Positions 7,417 through 16,360 of a DNA stretch of 64,000 nucleotides are shown piece after piece. The notes below the pieces were generated by a model. That model was not told the DNA's origin. It did not search any database and saw nothing but the letters and a program-made list of their open reading frames with translations. The stretch's first letter is position 1. Each line of letters starts with the position of its first letter. This DNA is from WJMT01 sp964599635 (GTDB lineage: Bacteria; Acidobacteriota; Aminicenantia; Aminicenantales; Aminicenantaceae): the NCBI GenBank assembly GCA_964599635.1, contig CAZRGM010000041.1, forward strand, positions 38,712 to 102,711, read 5' to 3'. Position numbers and translations under genes: made by a program.

Positions 7417-10032
7417 TCATACACCGATGATCTCTTTCACAAAGCGAGAGGTCCGGTTCAGCTTCTTCCGGGTATCACTCCGATATTTGGGATAGGTGAG
7501 AAAGAGCCTTTCTGTAGCCCGGGTCATTCCCACATAACAGATCCGGCGTTCTTCTTCTAAAGAACCCCGGGGTGCCTCGGGACTTATTCTTGGAAAGGCA
7601 CCTTCTACAAGTCCGATTAAAAAGACATTGGGAAACTCAAGGCCTTTGGCACTGTGGATCGTGAGAAACTTCACTTTTTCTATTTTTTTCATCAGTCCGG
7701 TTTGTCTGTATACATTCAGATAGTTTAGAAAAGCTGAAGGTGTTTTGTTTTCGCTGATGTTTTCAAAGTCTTTAACCAGTTCAAAAAAAGAATCGATATA
7801 ATCATCAGAATTTGAAACAAGCTTTAGTCTATCCGTAGCAAATCTTAACGTAGATAGAGCAGTCAAGCTGACTTCTCTGCGGCTTAAATCGCGTAATATC
7901 TCGCGGCTTTCTTTCTCTGTTAAAGAGCTGTTATGGATAACTTCTTGTGCATCGACACCTATGTTATAATACACCACTGTATTGAGAAATTTTATAAGAA
8001 GTTCGATCCCGTCACTCTTTAAAAAACTCTCATCATCTAAAAATGAAAAGGGGATATGTAATTTTAGAAAAACATCATAAAAAACTTTCAGATGTCTTTT
8101 ATAACGGGCTAAAACAGCAAACTTTTTCCAATTGATCCCTTCCAAATGATTCATCTTTTTGATAATGGCTCCGATAGTGGCAGCTTCTTCCACAGGATTC
8201 CTCATTTCCTTGATTTCAAATAATCCTTTTCCCGGCCGCTTCTGAGTCCAGAACACCTTGTCGATTCTATTTTTGTTGTTTTTAATAAGATTAAGAGCAG
8301 GTGTGATGATTTCTTGTGGAAGACGGAAGGATTTTGTTAAATGAAAAACAGAGAAATTATCAAAATAGTTATCCAGCTTATATGAATGACTTCCGTTTCG
8401 GCTCATCCATTCATAGATATTCTGGTCATCATCCCCTGTGCAAAAAACTGAGCTCGCATCTCCAATGAGCAGCTTTAGGATATCAAGGATGAGTTCGCTG
8501 TTAGTGAAGTCATGAAAGTCATCAATGAGGACAAACCGATAGAGTCTATGGTATTGTTTTTGTATATCTTTGTTTTGGCTAAAAAGCCTTATAAAGTTTA
8601 AAAGAACATCGTCGTCATCCATTTTGTTTTGACTTAAAAGAAAAGATTGGTATTTTTCCCATATGGTTTTTAGATAACCTGTGTGCGGATCTGAGGTTTT
8701 GATGTCTTCGGGTTTGAATTTTTGCTGCTTTAATTCGGAGATACTTTGTTTTAATTCCCTGGGAGGCAGATAACCAAAAAAGTCATTCTCGGTTTCTAAG
8801 TCTTCGAAAATGCGTAGAGACTCGTGATAGGATATGGAATCAATCCCCGGCTTATAGCCAAGTCTTTTTGCATTATCCTCCACGATGGATAAACAAATCC
8901 TGTGGAAATTTCCGATGCAGAGATCTCTCGCTTTTGTTTTTATAGACTTCTGAAGACGGTCTTCTAAGTCCTGCCAGCCTTTGACAGTAAAAGTGGTGAC
9001 CAGAATATTTATGGGATCCACTCTTTCCCAGTAGATCAGATCATTTGTTTTTTCTATAAGAGTGTGGGTTTTTCCTGTGCCCGGACCTCCTAGAACGAGC
9101 ACTCTTTTTTGGGGAGAGTTGATAGCTTGTCTTTGTTCTTTGGTTATTTTTTTACTGGCAATTTGTTTGAGTTCCGGGTCTTTAATTTGAGGGATGAATA
9201 ATGGAGAGTCTTTGTTTTCGGATTTTTGAGAGTTTTTTGATCTTCTTTCATACCAATGACGAAAAGCTGTATGGACAAATTCTTTACAAGTGGGGAATCT
9301 CAATTCCGGATCAGATGACAAAGCTCTGAGAAACGATTCTTTGACTGTTTGGGGGACATGGACGAGGAAGCAATCTGAAGCTGTTAGAGGCTTCATGATT
9401 TTTCCTCTAATTTCCTCAAGATTATCGGCGAAAAATACATTGGACCCATTGATTAACTCAAGCCCTATGGCCGCCAAGGACCATTGATCCGTGGTGGCAG
9501 AGACTTTTCCTTTCCAGGATTCAGGGCTCATATAAGGAGGGGTGCCGCCCATGGATTGGGTCATATCTTTTTCCACGAATTTTGCCAGACCAAAATCCAT
9601 TATTTTTATGGAGCCTGTTTTATCGATCATGATGTTTTCTGGTTTTAAATCCCTGTGGATGATTTTTCTTTCATTGGCGTAATCTACAGCATCTGCTAGA
9701 CACAGCATGATGCTTTTGGCGGTTTCCCGGTCAGTGGGGCATTTCTTTTCAATGAAATTTCTTAGAGTTTGCCCCTCTATGTATTCGGTGATGAGAACAA
9801 GTTTTCCTTCGATGAATTCAGCAGAATAATAGCGGAGTATATGAGGGTGTTCTAGGGAAAAAAGGGTTTTAACCTCATGAAGAAAAGAGGAGCGGTCTGC
9901 CATGCGAGAACGGGCTACTTTTAAAGCGACTTCTTTATCAATCAGTGTGTCATGGGCCAGATAGACATCCCCGAATCTCCCTCCCCCTAGGTAGCCTATG
10001 ATTTTGAATTTGCCTAATTCTTGGGTGATCAT
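7417..10032 (-). CDS. Ser/Thr protein kinase fused to UvrD-family helicase
   Basis: An 871-residue fusion. Residues 1-265 are a complete Hanks-type kinase: glycine loop YLGGGRFGDVY, lysine in EVALKVA (about K38), HRDLKPEN (126-133), DFG (146-148) and PPYMSPE. Residues about 290-870 are a superfamily-1A UvrD/Rep-like helicase: Q-like motif EQRQAINSP, Walker A GGPGTGKT (315-322), motif II as LIDDFHDF, motif III CTGDDDQNIY, motif IV LTKSFRLPQEI, motif V LTIHSAKGLEFPNVF and motif VI RRICYVGMTRATERL. Motif II has D-D where UvrD has D-E. There is no transmembrane segment, unlike many bacterial Hanks kinases. The start overlaps the stop of the upstream ARPP-1 gene by 4 bp (ATGA). The fusion implies that helicase activity is gated by, or signalled through, phosphorylation. 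DNA repair or conflict functions are both possible. Confidence 0.85.
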   Translation of the reverse strand: MITQELGKFKIIGYLGGGRFGDVYLAHDTLIDKEVALKVARSRMADRSSFLHEVKTLFSLEHPHILRYYSAEFIEGKLVLITEYIEGQTLRNFIEKKCPTDRETAKSIMLCLADAVDYANERKIIHRDLKPENIMIDKTGSIKIMDFGLAKFVEKDMTQSMGGTPPYMSPESWKGKVSATTDQWSLAAIGLELINGSNVFFADNLEEIRGKIMKPLTASDCFLVHVPQTVKESFLRALSSDPELRFPTCKEFVHTAFRHWYERRSKNSQKSENKDSPLFIPQIKDPELKQIASKKITKEQRQAINSPQKRVLVLGGPGTGKTHTLIEKTNDLIYWERVDPINILVTTFTVKGWQDLEDRLQKSIKTKARDLCIGNFHRICLSIVEDNAKRLGYKPGIDSISYHESLRIFEDLETENDFFGYLPPRELKQSISELKQQKFKPEDIKTSDPHTGYLKTIWEKYQSFLLSQNKMDDDDVLLNFIRLFSQNKDIQKQYHRLYRFVLIDDFHDFTNSELILDILKLLIGDASSVFCTGDDDQNIYEWMSRNGSHSYKLDNYFDNFSVFHLTKSFRLPQEIITPALNLIKNNKNRIDKVFWTQKRPGKGLFEIKEMRNPVEEAATIGAIIKKMNHLEGINWKKFAVLARYKRHLKVFYDVFLKLHIPFSFLDDESFLKSDGIELLIKFLNTVVYYNIGVDAQEVIHNSSLTEKESREILRDLSRREVSLTALSTLRFATDRLKLVSNSDDYIDSFFELVKDFENISENKTPSAFLNYLNVYRQTGLMKKIEKVKFLTIHSAKGLEFPNVFLIGLVEGAFPRISPEAPRGSLEEERRICYVGMTRATERLFLTYPKYRSDTRKKLNRTSRFVKEIIGV

Positions 10033-10934
10033 ATCACGGAATTGTCTTGGAAAAATGAAGCATGGATGAGCTGTTTATTTCGGATAAGAGCTTTCCCGAA
10101 TCCCTGTTTTATTTTATAGCGGTATTCTTGATATTTTTTCACCTGTTTGATAAGAGTGGCAGCGAAAATGGCCTGGAAAAATGCCTGGAGATTTTGAGTG
10201 TGAAAGCTTCCTTTCCCATAGAGAAGGTCTTCCAGACCGTCTATGGCATAGCTCATGAGAAGTTTTTCATAGAATTTAAGAAAGAGACCGGTGTTGTAAA
10301 ATATGTCCAGGCACAGCAGCCGCTTTTGAGTGGCCGCTAAAAATCCTATCTGGTTTTCTTGTGGTTTATAATCTTTAAACTTGTCTAGTTCGTTCTGCTT
10401 ATCCTCATATATGGACTGCATGGATTGAGTGGGGGAAAAGGACTTCAGAGTTTGGCTTTTTCTTTGGATCTCTCCCCATATGGATGACTGGGCGTCTTTT
10501 GCTTTATCTGGAAAGGATTTGCTTTTAGTGTTTATTTTACGGATTGTGGGAAAGGCGATTGTGTTAGAGATAGAGAAATTGTCAGCTCCGCTCCATCGGT
10601 ACTTTTCAGAGCAGAATGCTGGAATTGTTTTGGATTGATTCCTATTTATGATTATAGAGAGATCGGCTATTCTATTCTGTTTTCCCCCTGTAATTCCCTC
10701 TCCATCTATGATAAAAAGATCTTTGTCCTGATGAGAATTTTGGACTTCGACCCATCTATGACTTTTTCTAGCTTCAGAAACAGAAACAGTCCCTTTTGAC
10801 ATTCCCTCATTAAGGGTGTTGAATTCAAGCTTTTCTGAGGGCGTTTTGGAGACCACAGGAAAAAGCATGAGGTTTGAGATAATGGCTGGCTTTTTAAGAA
10901 AAATTTTTTCCTTTAAAAGTGAAAGTGAATCCAT
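10029..10934 (-). CDS. ARPP-1 (DUF6569)-domain protein
   Basis: A 301-residue protein. Residues 15-125 match the ARPP-1 pattern: LEFNTLNEGMSKGTVSVSE, then an HxDLFIIDGEGITGGKQNRI block, then NRNQSKTIPAFCSEKYRW. ARPP-1 (ARG and rhodanese-phosphatase-superfamily-associated protein) is a domain of unknown biochemistry. The C-terminal half (about 140-301) is helical and lysine-rich and unrecognised. The gene has GGAGG 10 nt before its ATG and a near-consensus promoter, and is 4-bp coupled to the kinase-helicase gene, so the two products probably work together. What they sense or process is unknown. Confidence 0.72.
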   Translation of the reverse strand: MDSLSLLKEKIFLKKPAIISNLMLFPVVSKTPSEKLEFNTLNEGMSKGTVSVSEARKSHRWVEVQNSHQDKDLFIIDGEGITGGKQNRIADLSIIINRNQSKTIPAFCSEKYRWSGADNFSISNTIAFPTIRKINTKSKSFPDKAKDAQSSIWGEIQRKSQTLKSFSPTQSMQSIYEDKQNELDKFKDYKPQENQIGFLAATQKRLLCLDIFYNTGLFLKFYEKLLMSYAIDGLEDLLYGKGSFHTQNLQAFFQAIFAATLIKQVKKYQEYRYKIKQGFGKALIRNKQLIHASFFQDNSVI

Positions 10935-10967
10935 AACGAAGATCCCTCCAACTGAATTTATAGAACT

Positions 10968-10996
10968 ATATTAAGTGTGGTTTTTGGTGATGTCAA
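10968..10996 (-). promoter_or_regulatory. strong sigma-70 promoter of the ARPP-1/kinase-helicase operon
   Basis: On the minus strand TTGACA (10996-10991), a 17-bp spacer and TAATAT (10973-10968) lie about 27 bp upstream of the likely leader and 34 bp from the ATG at 10934. This matches the consensus in both boxes and spacing. Confidence 0.7.
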
Positions 10997-11211
10997 GAAG
11001 ATCGGGAAATTGATTTTAAGTTCTTATTTATTCTCAGACCGATTAATTGATCATGTCAAAAAATGTTCACAAGTTTACTAATCGAAGAATGGAGGGGTAC
11101 TCATAATTATTTTAGGGGAAATAATTTCTTAAATTTTAGAGGTTTTCCTTGAATAATAAATTAATTCTGGAAATTAGATACAGAAAGATGAAAAAAATTT
11201 AATTAAAACAT

Positions 11212-11240
11212 TTGACATTTAATTCTAGTTTATGTTTAAT
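11212..11240 (+). promoter_or_regulatory. sigma-70 promoter of the rightward signalling operon, close to the start codon
   Basis: TTGACA (11212-11217), a 17-bp spacer and TTTAAT (11235-11240) predict transcription from about 11247. The -10 box lies downstream of the first possible start codon (11232) and only 9 bp before ATG 11250, so the message would be almost leaderless. Confidence 0.55.
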
Positions 11241-11249
11241 AAATTAACA

Positions 11250-12668
11250 ATGAATGTTTCAAATACAAACATATTAATAATTGAAGATGATAAAGAATTT
11301 GTCTCTTGGATGAAAAGAATCTTGTCCCCCCTTGGGGATATCCATATCGATGAGGGTTACTCCGAATCAGATTTTTATAAGTATTTCAAGCCTGGAAAAT
11401 ATAATCTCATTATCCTGGATTTAAGACTGAAATCAGAATATGAAGGCATGAACCTTCTTGACTTTGCTTTAAATGAAGATCCTGAAGCACCCATTATCAT
11501 ATTAACGGGTTATGCTTCAGTCGAAACCGCCGTGCGGTCTCTCAAACTGGGAGCCAAAGATTATCTTGAAAAAAAGTATTTCAAAGAGGACAAACAAAGA
11601 TTCACTAAGGAATTTTTAAAAAAGGTTAATAGCATAATCATTGAGGATAAGGTCAGAAAGTTATCTGAACAAAAACAGAAGGAATCATCGCCGGAAAATC
11701 CAATAATTGGAGAAAATATAAATATCAAAAAGATCCTGGAGATGGCCGACCTGTATGCAGATAAAAAGTTATCACCTGTTTATATTATGGGTGAGTTCGG
11801 TACTGAAAAAGAACAGCTTGCTGAATACATTTACAAAAGAAGTGATGCCAGAGGTAAATTTATTAAAAAGATAATTTTTTCGAAAAGCAATCATATAACA
11901 GAAGAACTTTTCGGCAACAAAAACAAAGAAGGATTGATCGAAAAGGCAAAAGCAGGTGCTTTGTACCTAGGAAATGTATTTAACCTGCCCATAGAAGCAA
12001 AAAAATATCTGCTCGACTTTTTAGATACCGGAGTATTAAAAAAACAATCCGTTCAAGATGAGTTCAAAATAAAAAATCAGATAATACTTTCCAGCTCTTT
12101 AGTTCATTCCGAAGATTTTTATGAAACCGATGTTGATAAAAAACTATACTATAGATTCAAGACAGCTCCCATTGTCATACCAGCTCTGAGAGAAAGAAAA
12201 GAAGATATCCCCTTAATCGCCCAATATTTTCTTAATAAATTAAAAAGTGAAGGAAAAATCAATATTGAAAATTTCTCGGATCAAGTGATTGGTAAATTTA
12301 AGTCTTATTCATGGCCTGGTAACATCTACGAACTGGAGCAGGTCGTTGAGTCATCAGCTATGGAAGCCGCCTTAAATAAGAATAAAACGATTAAGTTAGA
12401 ACACCTTCCTTTTGAGCCCTATGAGAAATGGCTGGATAACAATGGTTCAAAATCAGTAGATCTTGATAAAATTTTAAATGAAATGTTTTTAAGATACCTT
12501 GAAATGGCTATTGAAAGGACAGGCGGAGCCAAGCTCAAAGCTTATGAATGTCTAGGATACCAAAAGAACCAGAGAGGCACTTTAAACAACAGAGTTAAAA
12601 CTTATTTTAAAGAATACCCGGAGTTCAAGCGAAAATATCCAAAGATCCATAAGCTATATATAAATTAA
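11250..12668 (+). CDS. NtrC-like response regulator with crippled AAA+ domain
   Basis: I prefer ATG 11250 (472 aa, MNVSNTNILIIEDD) to 11232, because a good -10 box lies between them. Residues 1-125 are a receiver: acidic pair in IIEDD, phosphoacceptor in NLIILDLRL, threonine in ILTGYAS, lysine in YLEKKYF. The centre is an NtrC-type AAA+ domain by its order of blocks (IIGENINIKKI, ALRERKEDIPLIAQYFL, SWPGNIYELEQV). But the Walker A is GEFGTEKE instead of GESGTGKE, and the segment that should hold GAFTGA is replaced by NKNKEGLIEKAKAGALYLG. The tail (FLRYLEMAIERTGGAKLKAYECLGY) resembles a Fis-like helix-turn-helix. It is probably a DNA-binding response regulator that no longer drives sigma-54. 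It heads the operon with the second receiver and the Liv transporter. Confidence 0.8.
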   Translation: MNVSNTNILIIEDDKEFVSWMKRILSPLGDIHIDEGYSESDFYKYFKPGKYNLIILDLRLKSEYEGMNLLDFALNEDPEAPIIILTGYASVETAVRSLKLGAKDYLEKKYFKEDKQRFTKEFLKKVNSIIIEDKVRKLSEQKQKESSPENPIIGENINIKKILEMADLYADKKLSPVYIMGEFGTEKEQLAEYIYKRSDARGKFIKKIIFSKSNHITEELFGNKNKEGLIEKAKAGALYLGNVFNLPIEAKKYLLDFLDTGVLKKQSVQDEFKIKNQIILSSSLVHSEDFYETDVDKKLYYRFKTAPIVIPALRERKEDIPLIAQYFLNKLKSEGKINIENFSDQVIGKFKSYSWPGNIYELEQVVESSAMEAALNKNKTIKLEHLPFEPYEKWLDNNGSKSVDLDKILNEMFLRYLEMAIERTGGAKLKAYECLGYQKNQRGTLNNRVKTYFKEYPEFKRKYPKIHKLYIN

Positions 12669-12678
12669 GGAGAATATG

Positions 12679-13059
12679 ATGGCAAAAAGAAAAATACTAA
12701 TCATAGATGACCAGTCGTTTTATCTAAATTCCTTAGAGGTGGCTCTTAAGAAAAAGTTCTCAGCCGAAACCGCTGCTAATTATGATGATGCCATCAATAA
12801 GCTTGAACATCCATCAGAAAAGGAATTCGATGCTGCCCTTATTGATATAAGGCTTGATCAGGATGATGAAGAAAATATTGACGGCTTAAAAATACTGGAG
12901 TGGATCAAGATGAACAAACCGCAGATATCTGCTTTTGTCATGAGCGCTTACAGAGAGTTTAGCTACGCTGAACAGTCTTTGAACCTAGGGGCTAAACACT
13001 TTTTTAAAAAACCTATTGATATTCTCAGTCTGATCGCCATATTAGAGGAAAAAATCTGA
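12679..13059 (+). CDS. single-domain response regulator
   Basis: A 126-residue stand-alone receiver. I use the second of two adjacent ATGs, because AAGGAG at 12667-12672 is 6 nt upstream of it. Key residues are present: acidic pair in ILIIDDQSF, phosphoacceptor aspartate in AALIDIRLDQ, serine in FVMSAYREFSY, lysine in HFFKKPID. The loop after the phosphorylation site is longer and acidic (DQDDEENIDG). With no output domain it likely acts as a CheY-like shuttle between a kinase and the neighbouring proteins. The histidine-kinase-like gene at 19108 is the nearest candidate phosphodonor. One base separates it from livH. Confidence 0.85.
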   Translation: MAKRKILIIDDQSFYLNSLEVALKKKFSAETAANYDDAINKLEHPSEKEFDAALIDIRLDQDDEENIDGLKILEWIKMNKPQISAFVMSAYREFSYAEQSLNLGAKHFFKKPIDILSLIAILEEKI

Positions 13060-13060
13060 T

Positions 13061-13930
13061 ATGTTTTTACAGCTGATGGCAAATGGGATTGTGATGGGTT
13101 CGATCTTTGCCCTGGTTTCTTTAGGATTTGCTTTGGTTTATAATACAACTCGAATATTCCACATTTCCTATGCTGTTCTTTATATGTTTGCCCCTTATAT
13201 GATTTTAACTTTTTATAAAAATTTAAGGTTTCCTTCTCTTATTGCCTTCCTTATTGCAATTCTTCTTACCATGCTTTTAAGCGTAGTCATGGAACTTGTT
13301 GTTTATCGTCCTTTGGCAAAGAAAAAGAGCTCATTTACAGTTATTCTCATAAGTTCCATAGGAATAATGATCGTTGTGATTAACCTTGTTGCCATGTTCT
13401 ATGGAAATGAAACCAAAATATTGAATCCTAATATTTCAAAATCCGTCTCAATCGGAAACATCATCATCACCTATTCTCAGTTATATCAATTGATACCAAG
13501 TCTTATTGTGATCATTCTATTTATGACATTTTTAAAATTCAGTAAATTCGGTATCAAAACCAGAGCCATGCGCGATGATGATGTGCTGTGCACGGTATTT
13601 GGGATGAATATATATAAGATGAGACTGGTTTTATTCATACTGAGCGGCTTTTTTGCCGCCCTGGGAGGGGGGCTTGTGGCTTATGATGTGGGTATGGATC
13701 CTTATGTGGGTATGCCTATGCTTTTAAATGCAGTTGTGGCCTTAATCATCGGAGGCATGGGAAGATTCGAAGCTCCAATAATAGGAGGATTTATTATAGG
13801 AATTCTACAGGCAATGGCCGTATGGGTTTTTTCATCACGATGGCAGGATGCCGTAACTTTTACATTATTGATTCTCTTCTTGTTGTTTAGGCCGCAGGGT
13901 CTGATGGGAGAAAAAAAGAGGGCAGTATAA
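13061..13930 (+). CDS. livH: branched-chain amino-acid ABC transporter permease LivH-like
   Basis: A 289-residue inner-membrane protein with about eight hydrophobic helices, matching the LivH permease family: GSIFALVSLGFALVYNTTRIFHIS at the front, the cytoplasmic coupling loop TRAMRDDDVLCTVFGMNIYKMR and LIIGGMGRFEAPIIGGFIIG near the end. Together with LivM it forms the transmembrane pore for a substrate delivered by the LivJ-like lipoprotein. The next gene starts 1 bp after its stop. The family also carries urea, amides and aromatic acids, so the real substrate is uncertain. Confidence 0.92.
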   Translation: MFLQLMANGIVMGSIFALVSLGFALVYNTTRIFHISYAVLYMFAPYMILTFYKNLRFPSLIAFLIAILLTMLLSVVMELVVYRPLAKKKSSFTVILISSIGIMIVVINLVAMFYGNETKILNPNISKSVSIGNIIITYSQLYQLIPSLIVIILFMTFLKFSKFGIKTRAMRDDDVLCTVFGMNIYKMRLVLFILSGFFAALGGGLVAYDVGMDPYVGMPMLLNAVVALIIGGMGRFEAPIIGGFIIGILQAMAVWVFSSRWQDAVTFTLLILFLLFRPQGLMGEKKRAV

Positions 13931-13931
13931 G

Positions 13932-14804
13932 ATGAATTACTTATTCCACATAATCATTATGATAAATATTTATATCATCCTCTGCGTCAGCACCAATCTT
14001 TTAGTTGGAATGACTAATTTACTCTCTTTAGGTCAAGCTGCATTTTATGGCATAGGTGCCTATCTGGCAGTTTTGTTTCTCATGATATTGAATCTGCCTA
14101 TGATTCCTACTTTAATATTAGTCATGGTTGGGACAGCTGTTGCCAGTTTGCTGATTGCTTACCCTACTCTGCGATTAAAAGGGGATTATTTTGTGCTTGC
14201 CACCTTAGGCTTTCAACTCATTGTTTTCACAATTCTTTATAACTGGGTTTCAGTAACCAGAGGACCTTATGGAATCCCCGGGATCCCCTCACCTAAATTG
14301 TTTGGAATTTTCTCTATTTCCGGATTGATTCCGTTCTTGATTTTAAGTTCCATTTTTTCTGTCATCATAGTCCTTATCTTTTTCAAACTGATTCACTCTC
14401 CATTCGGAAGAGTCCTCAAAGGAATCCGGGATGATGAGATTGCTGTGGTTTCTTTGGGCCGTAATATCACCAATTTTAAAATATGGACTTTTGTCATATC
14501 CAGTGCTTTTATCGGGATTGCTGGATTTATATACGCCACCTATGTCAGCTATATTGATCCCACAAGTTTCAATCTGGATGAAGCCATTTTTATTTTAGCG
14601 GCTCTTCTGATCGGAGGAACCGGAAATATAAAAGGTCCTGTTGCAGGGGCTGTATTTGTGGTGGTCTTACCGGAACTTCTCCGTTTTGTGGGATTCCCAG
14701 ACAGCGTGGCTGCAAACTTAAGACAAATTGTTTACGGATTAACTCTCATCATATTAATGCGTTACAGACCCCAAGGACTCCTAGGAGAGTATAAACTGCA
14801 ATGA
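13932..14804 (+). CDS. livM: branched-chain amino-acid ABC transporter permease LivM-like
   Basis: A 290-residue membrane permease with the LivM hallmarks: TNLLVGMTNLLSLGQAAFYGIG at the start, YPTLRLKGDYFVLATLGFQ, TRGPYGIPGIP, the coupling loop LKGIRDDEIAVVSLGRNI and LLIGGTGNIKGPVAGA. Its stop overlaps the ATP-binding gene by 4 bp, so the subunits are translationally coupled. Nothing looks degraded, so the transporter is probably active. Confidence 0.92.
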   Translation: MNYLFHIIIMINIYIILCVSTNLLVGMTNLLSLGQAAFYGIGAYLAVLFLMILNLPMIPTLILVMVGTAVASLLIAYPTLRLKGDYFVLATLGFQLIVFTILYNWVSVTRGPYGIPGIPSPKLFGIFSISGLIPFLILSSIFSVIIVLIFFKLIHSPFGRVLKGIRDDEIAVVSLGRNITNFKIWTFVISSAFIGIAGFIYATYVSYIDPTSFNLDEAIFILAALLIGGTGNIKGPVAGAVFVVVLPELLRFVGFPDSVAANLRQIVYGLTLIILMRYRPQGLLGEYKLQ

Positions 14805-15631
14805 GTGATAAAATACTGGAAATTGATTCAGTTAAAAAAAGCTTCACCCGGAATATCATCAATATCCGAGGAAGACAAGAAGATGAGCGGTTTTTCATCC
14901 TCGATGAACTGGACCTTGATATCGAACAAGGTAAAATCACGGCTTTAATAGGAGGAAATGGAGCGGGAAAGACGACTCTCTTTAATGCTGTTTCTGGATT
15001 AATGAAAATCGATGAGGGTGATATCTTATTCAGAAAAAATGGTAAAGCCAAATCAATTATTAACCTTCCTCCCTATAAAATAACACAATTGGGCATTGGC
15101 CGGATGTTTCAGGACGACCATATATTTCCTGATTTGAGTGTTCTGGATAATATGAAGCTGGCAGGTTCAAATATCTACGGGGAATTTCCATTTCTATCGC
15201 TTATAAAGGCCAAAAAGAGTCGTAGCATTGAAAAAGAGAGGACAGATAAAGCACGAAAAATATTCCAAAAATTATTCGGCAATGACAATTACTTCTGGAG
15301 AAAAAGAAATGATCCTGCGAAGTCTCTTTCTTATGGGCAGCAGCGCCTTCTCGGATTAGCCCGTTTGTTTATGGGCAATTACAAACTTGTCCTGCTCGAC
15401 GAACCAACGGCGGGAGTGAACCCTCAAGTCATCAATCAAATTATTGATATTGTCCGCCAAATGGTAGAAGAAAAAAATCTTACCGTATTTTTGGTCGAAC
15501 ATAATATGGAAGTTGTTTTAAGATTGGCGGATTACTGCAACTTTATGAGCCATGGAAAAATCGCTGTGGTTGGGACACCAGAGGATGTCATTGGAAACGA
15601 TGAAGTAAGGAAAACCTATATGGGGATATGA
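14801..15631 (+). CDS. livG: ABC transporter ATP-binding protein LivG-like
   Basis: A 276-residue ATPase with Walker A GGNGAGKT, signature LSYGQQRLLGLARL, Walker B LVLLDEPTAGV and switch histidine in VFLVEHNMEVV. It has the longer insertion between Walker A and signature typical of LivG (SLIKAKKSRSIEKERTDKAR). It pairs with LivF at the cytoplasmic face of LivHM. The gene overlaps both neighbours by 4 bp. Confidence 0.93.
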   Translation: MSDKILEIDSVKKSFTRNIINIRGRQEDERFFILDELDLDIEQGKITALIGGNGAGKTTLFNAVSGLMKIDEGDILFRKNGKAKSIINLPPYKITQLGIGRMFQDDHIFPDLSVLDNMKLAGSNIYGEFPFLSLIKAKKSRSIEKERTDKARKIFQKLFGNDNYFWRKRNDPAKSLSYGQQRLLGLARLFMGNYKLVLLDEPTAGVNPQVINQIIDIVRQMVEEKNLTVFLVEHNMEVVLRLADYCNFMSHGKIAVVGTPEDVIGNDEVRKTYMGI

Positions 15632-16359
15632 TGTTAAAAATAGAAAAATTATACGGAGGATATACTGAGGAAGCCTCTATTTTAAAGGCAATTAATCTGC
15701 AGGTAAATGAAAATGAAACCGTCGCCATTGTCGGTCAAAACGGAGCGGGCAAATCCACATTAGCCAAAGCCATTATAAACATGATCCCATTTATATCCGG
15801 AAATATTTATTTTAAGGGAGAAAATATAAGAAAGAAAAGAACAGAGGACATTATAAACTCTGGATTAAATTACTTTATGCAGGGAGGAAAGATTTTTCCC
15901 CACTTAACAGTAGAAGAGAATTTGAATTTTTCAGGAATATCACTTTCAAAAAAAGAAATTCTCCTTCGAAAAGAAGAAGTCAAATCATATTTTGACTTGT
16001 TTAAAAACTCCCAAAATGGAAGATTCTCTCTAGAGGCTTCTTATCTCAGTGGTGGGGAGCAGCATCAGCTAGCACTGGCCATGGTTATGATAAAAGATCC
16101 GGAGTTTCTTATACTGGATGAACCCTCTGCTGGACTTTCTCCAGGAAATGTGAAAAAATTATATGACAGTTTAAGCAAAATAAAAAAAGAAAGAAAAATC
16201 AGCATTCTTCTTATTGAGCAAAATGTGCGGTTTGCATATAAGTTTAGTGATCGTGTGACATTACTCAAACAGGGTAAAATTGAAAAAAGTCACATGGATT
16301 TAAGAGAGATAGAAAAAGAATATTTTGAAAAAAATACAAGTGATAAGTCAGGAGGATAA
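15628..16359 (+). CDS. livF: ABC transporter ATP-binding protein LivF-like
   Basis: A 243-residue ATPase with Walker A GQNGAGKS, signature LSGGEQHQLALA, Walker B FLILDEPSAGL and switch histidine position occupied by glutamine (ILLIEQNVRFA), as is normal in LivF. It completes the two-ATPase set with LivG. GGAGG inside its last codons serves the lipoprotein gene that begins 2 bp after its stop. Confidence 0.93.
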   Translation: MMLKIEKLYGGYTEEASILKAINLQVNENETVAIVGQNGAGKSTLAKAIINMIPFISGNIYFKGENIRKKRTEDIINSGLNYFMQGGKIFPHLTVEENLNFSGISLSKKEILLRKEEVKSYFDLFKNSQNGRFSLEASYLSGGEQHQLALAMVMIKDPEFLILDEPSAGLSPGNVKKLYDSLSKIKKERKISILLIEQNVRFAYKFSDRVTLLKQGKIEKSHMDLREIEKEYFEKNTSDKSGG

Positions 16360-16360
16360 A

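Noticed and set aside
11250..12668. Conventional sigma-54 activator
   Set aside because: The GAFTGA loop is absent and the Walker A glycine before the lysine is replaced by glutamate.
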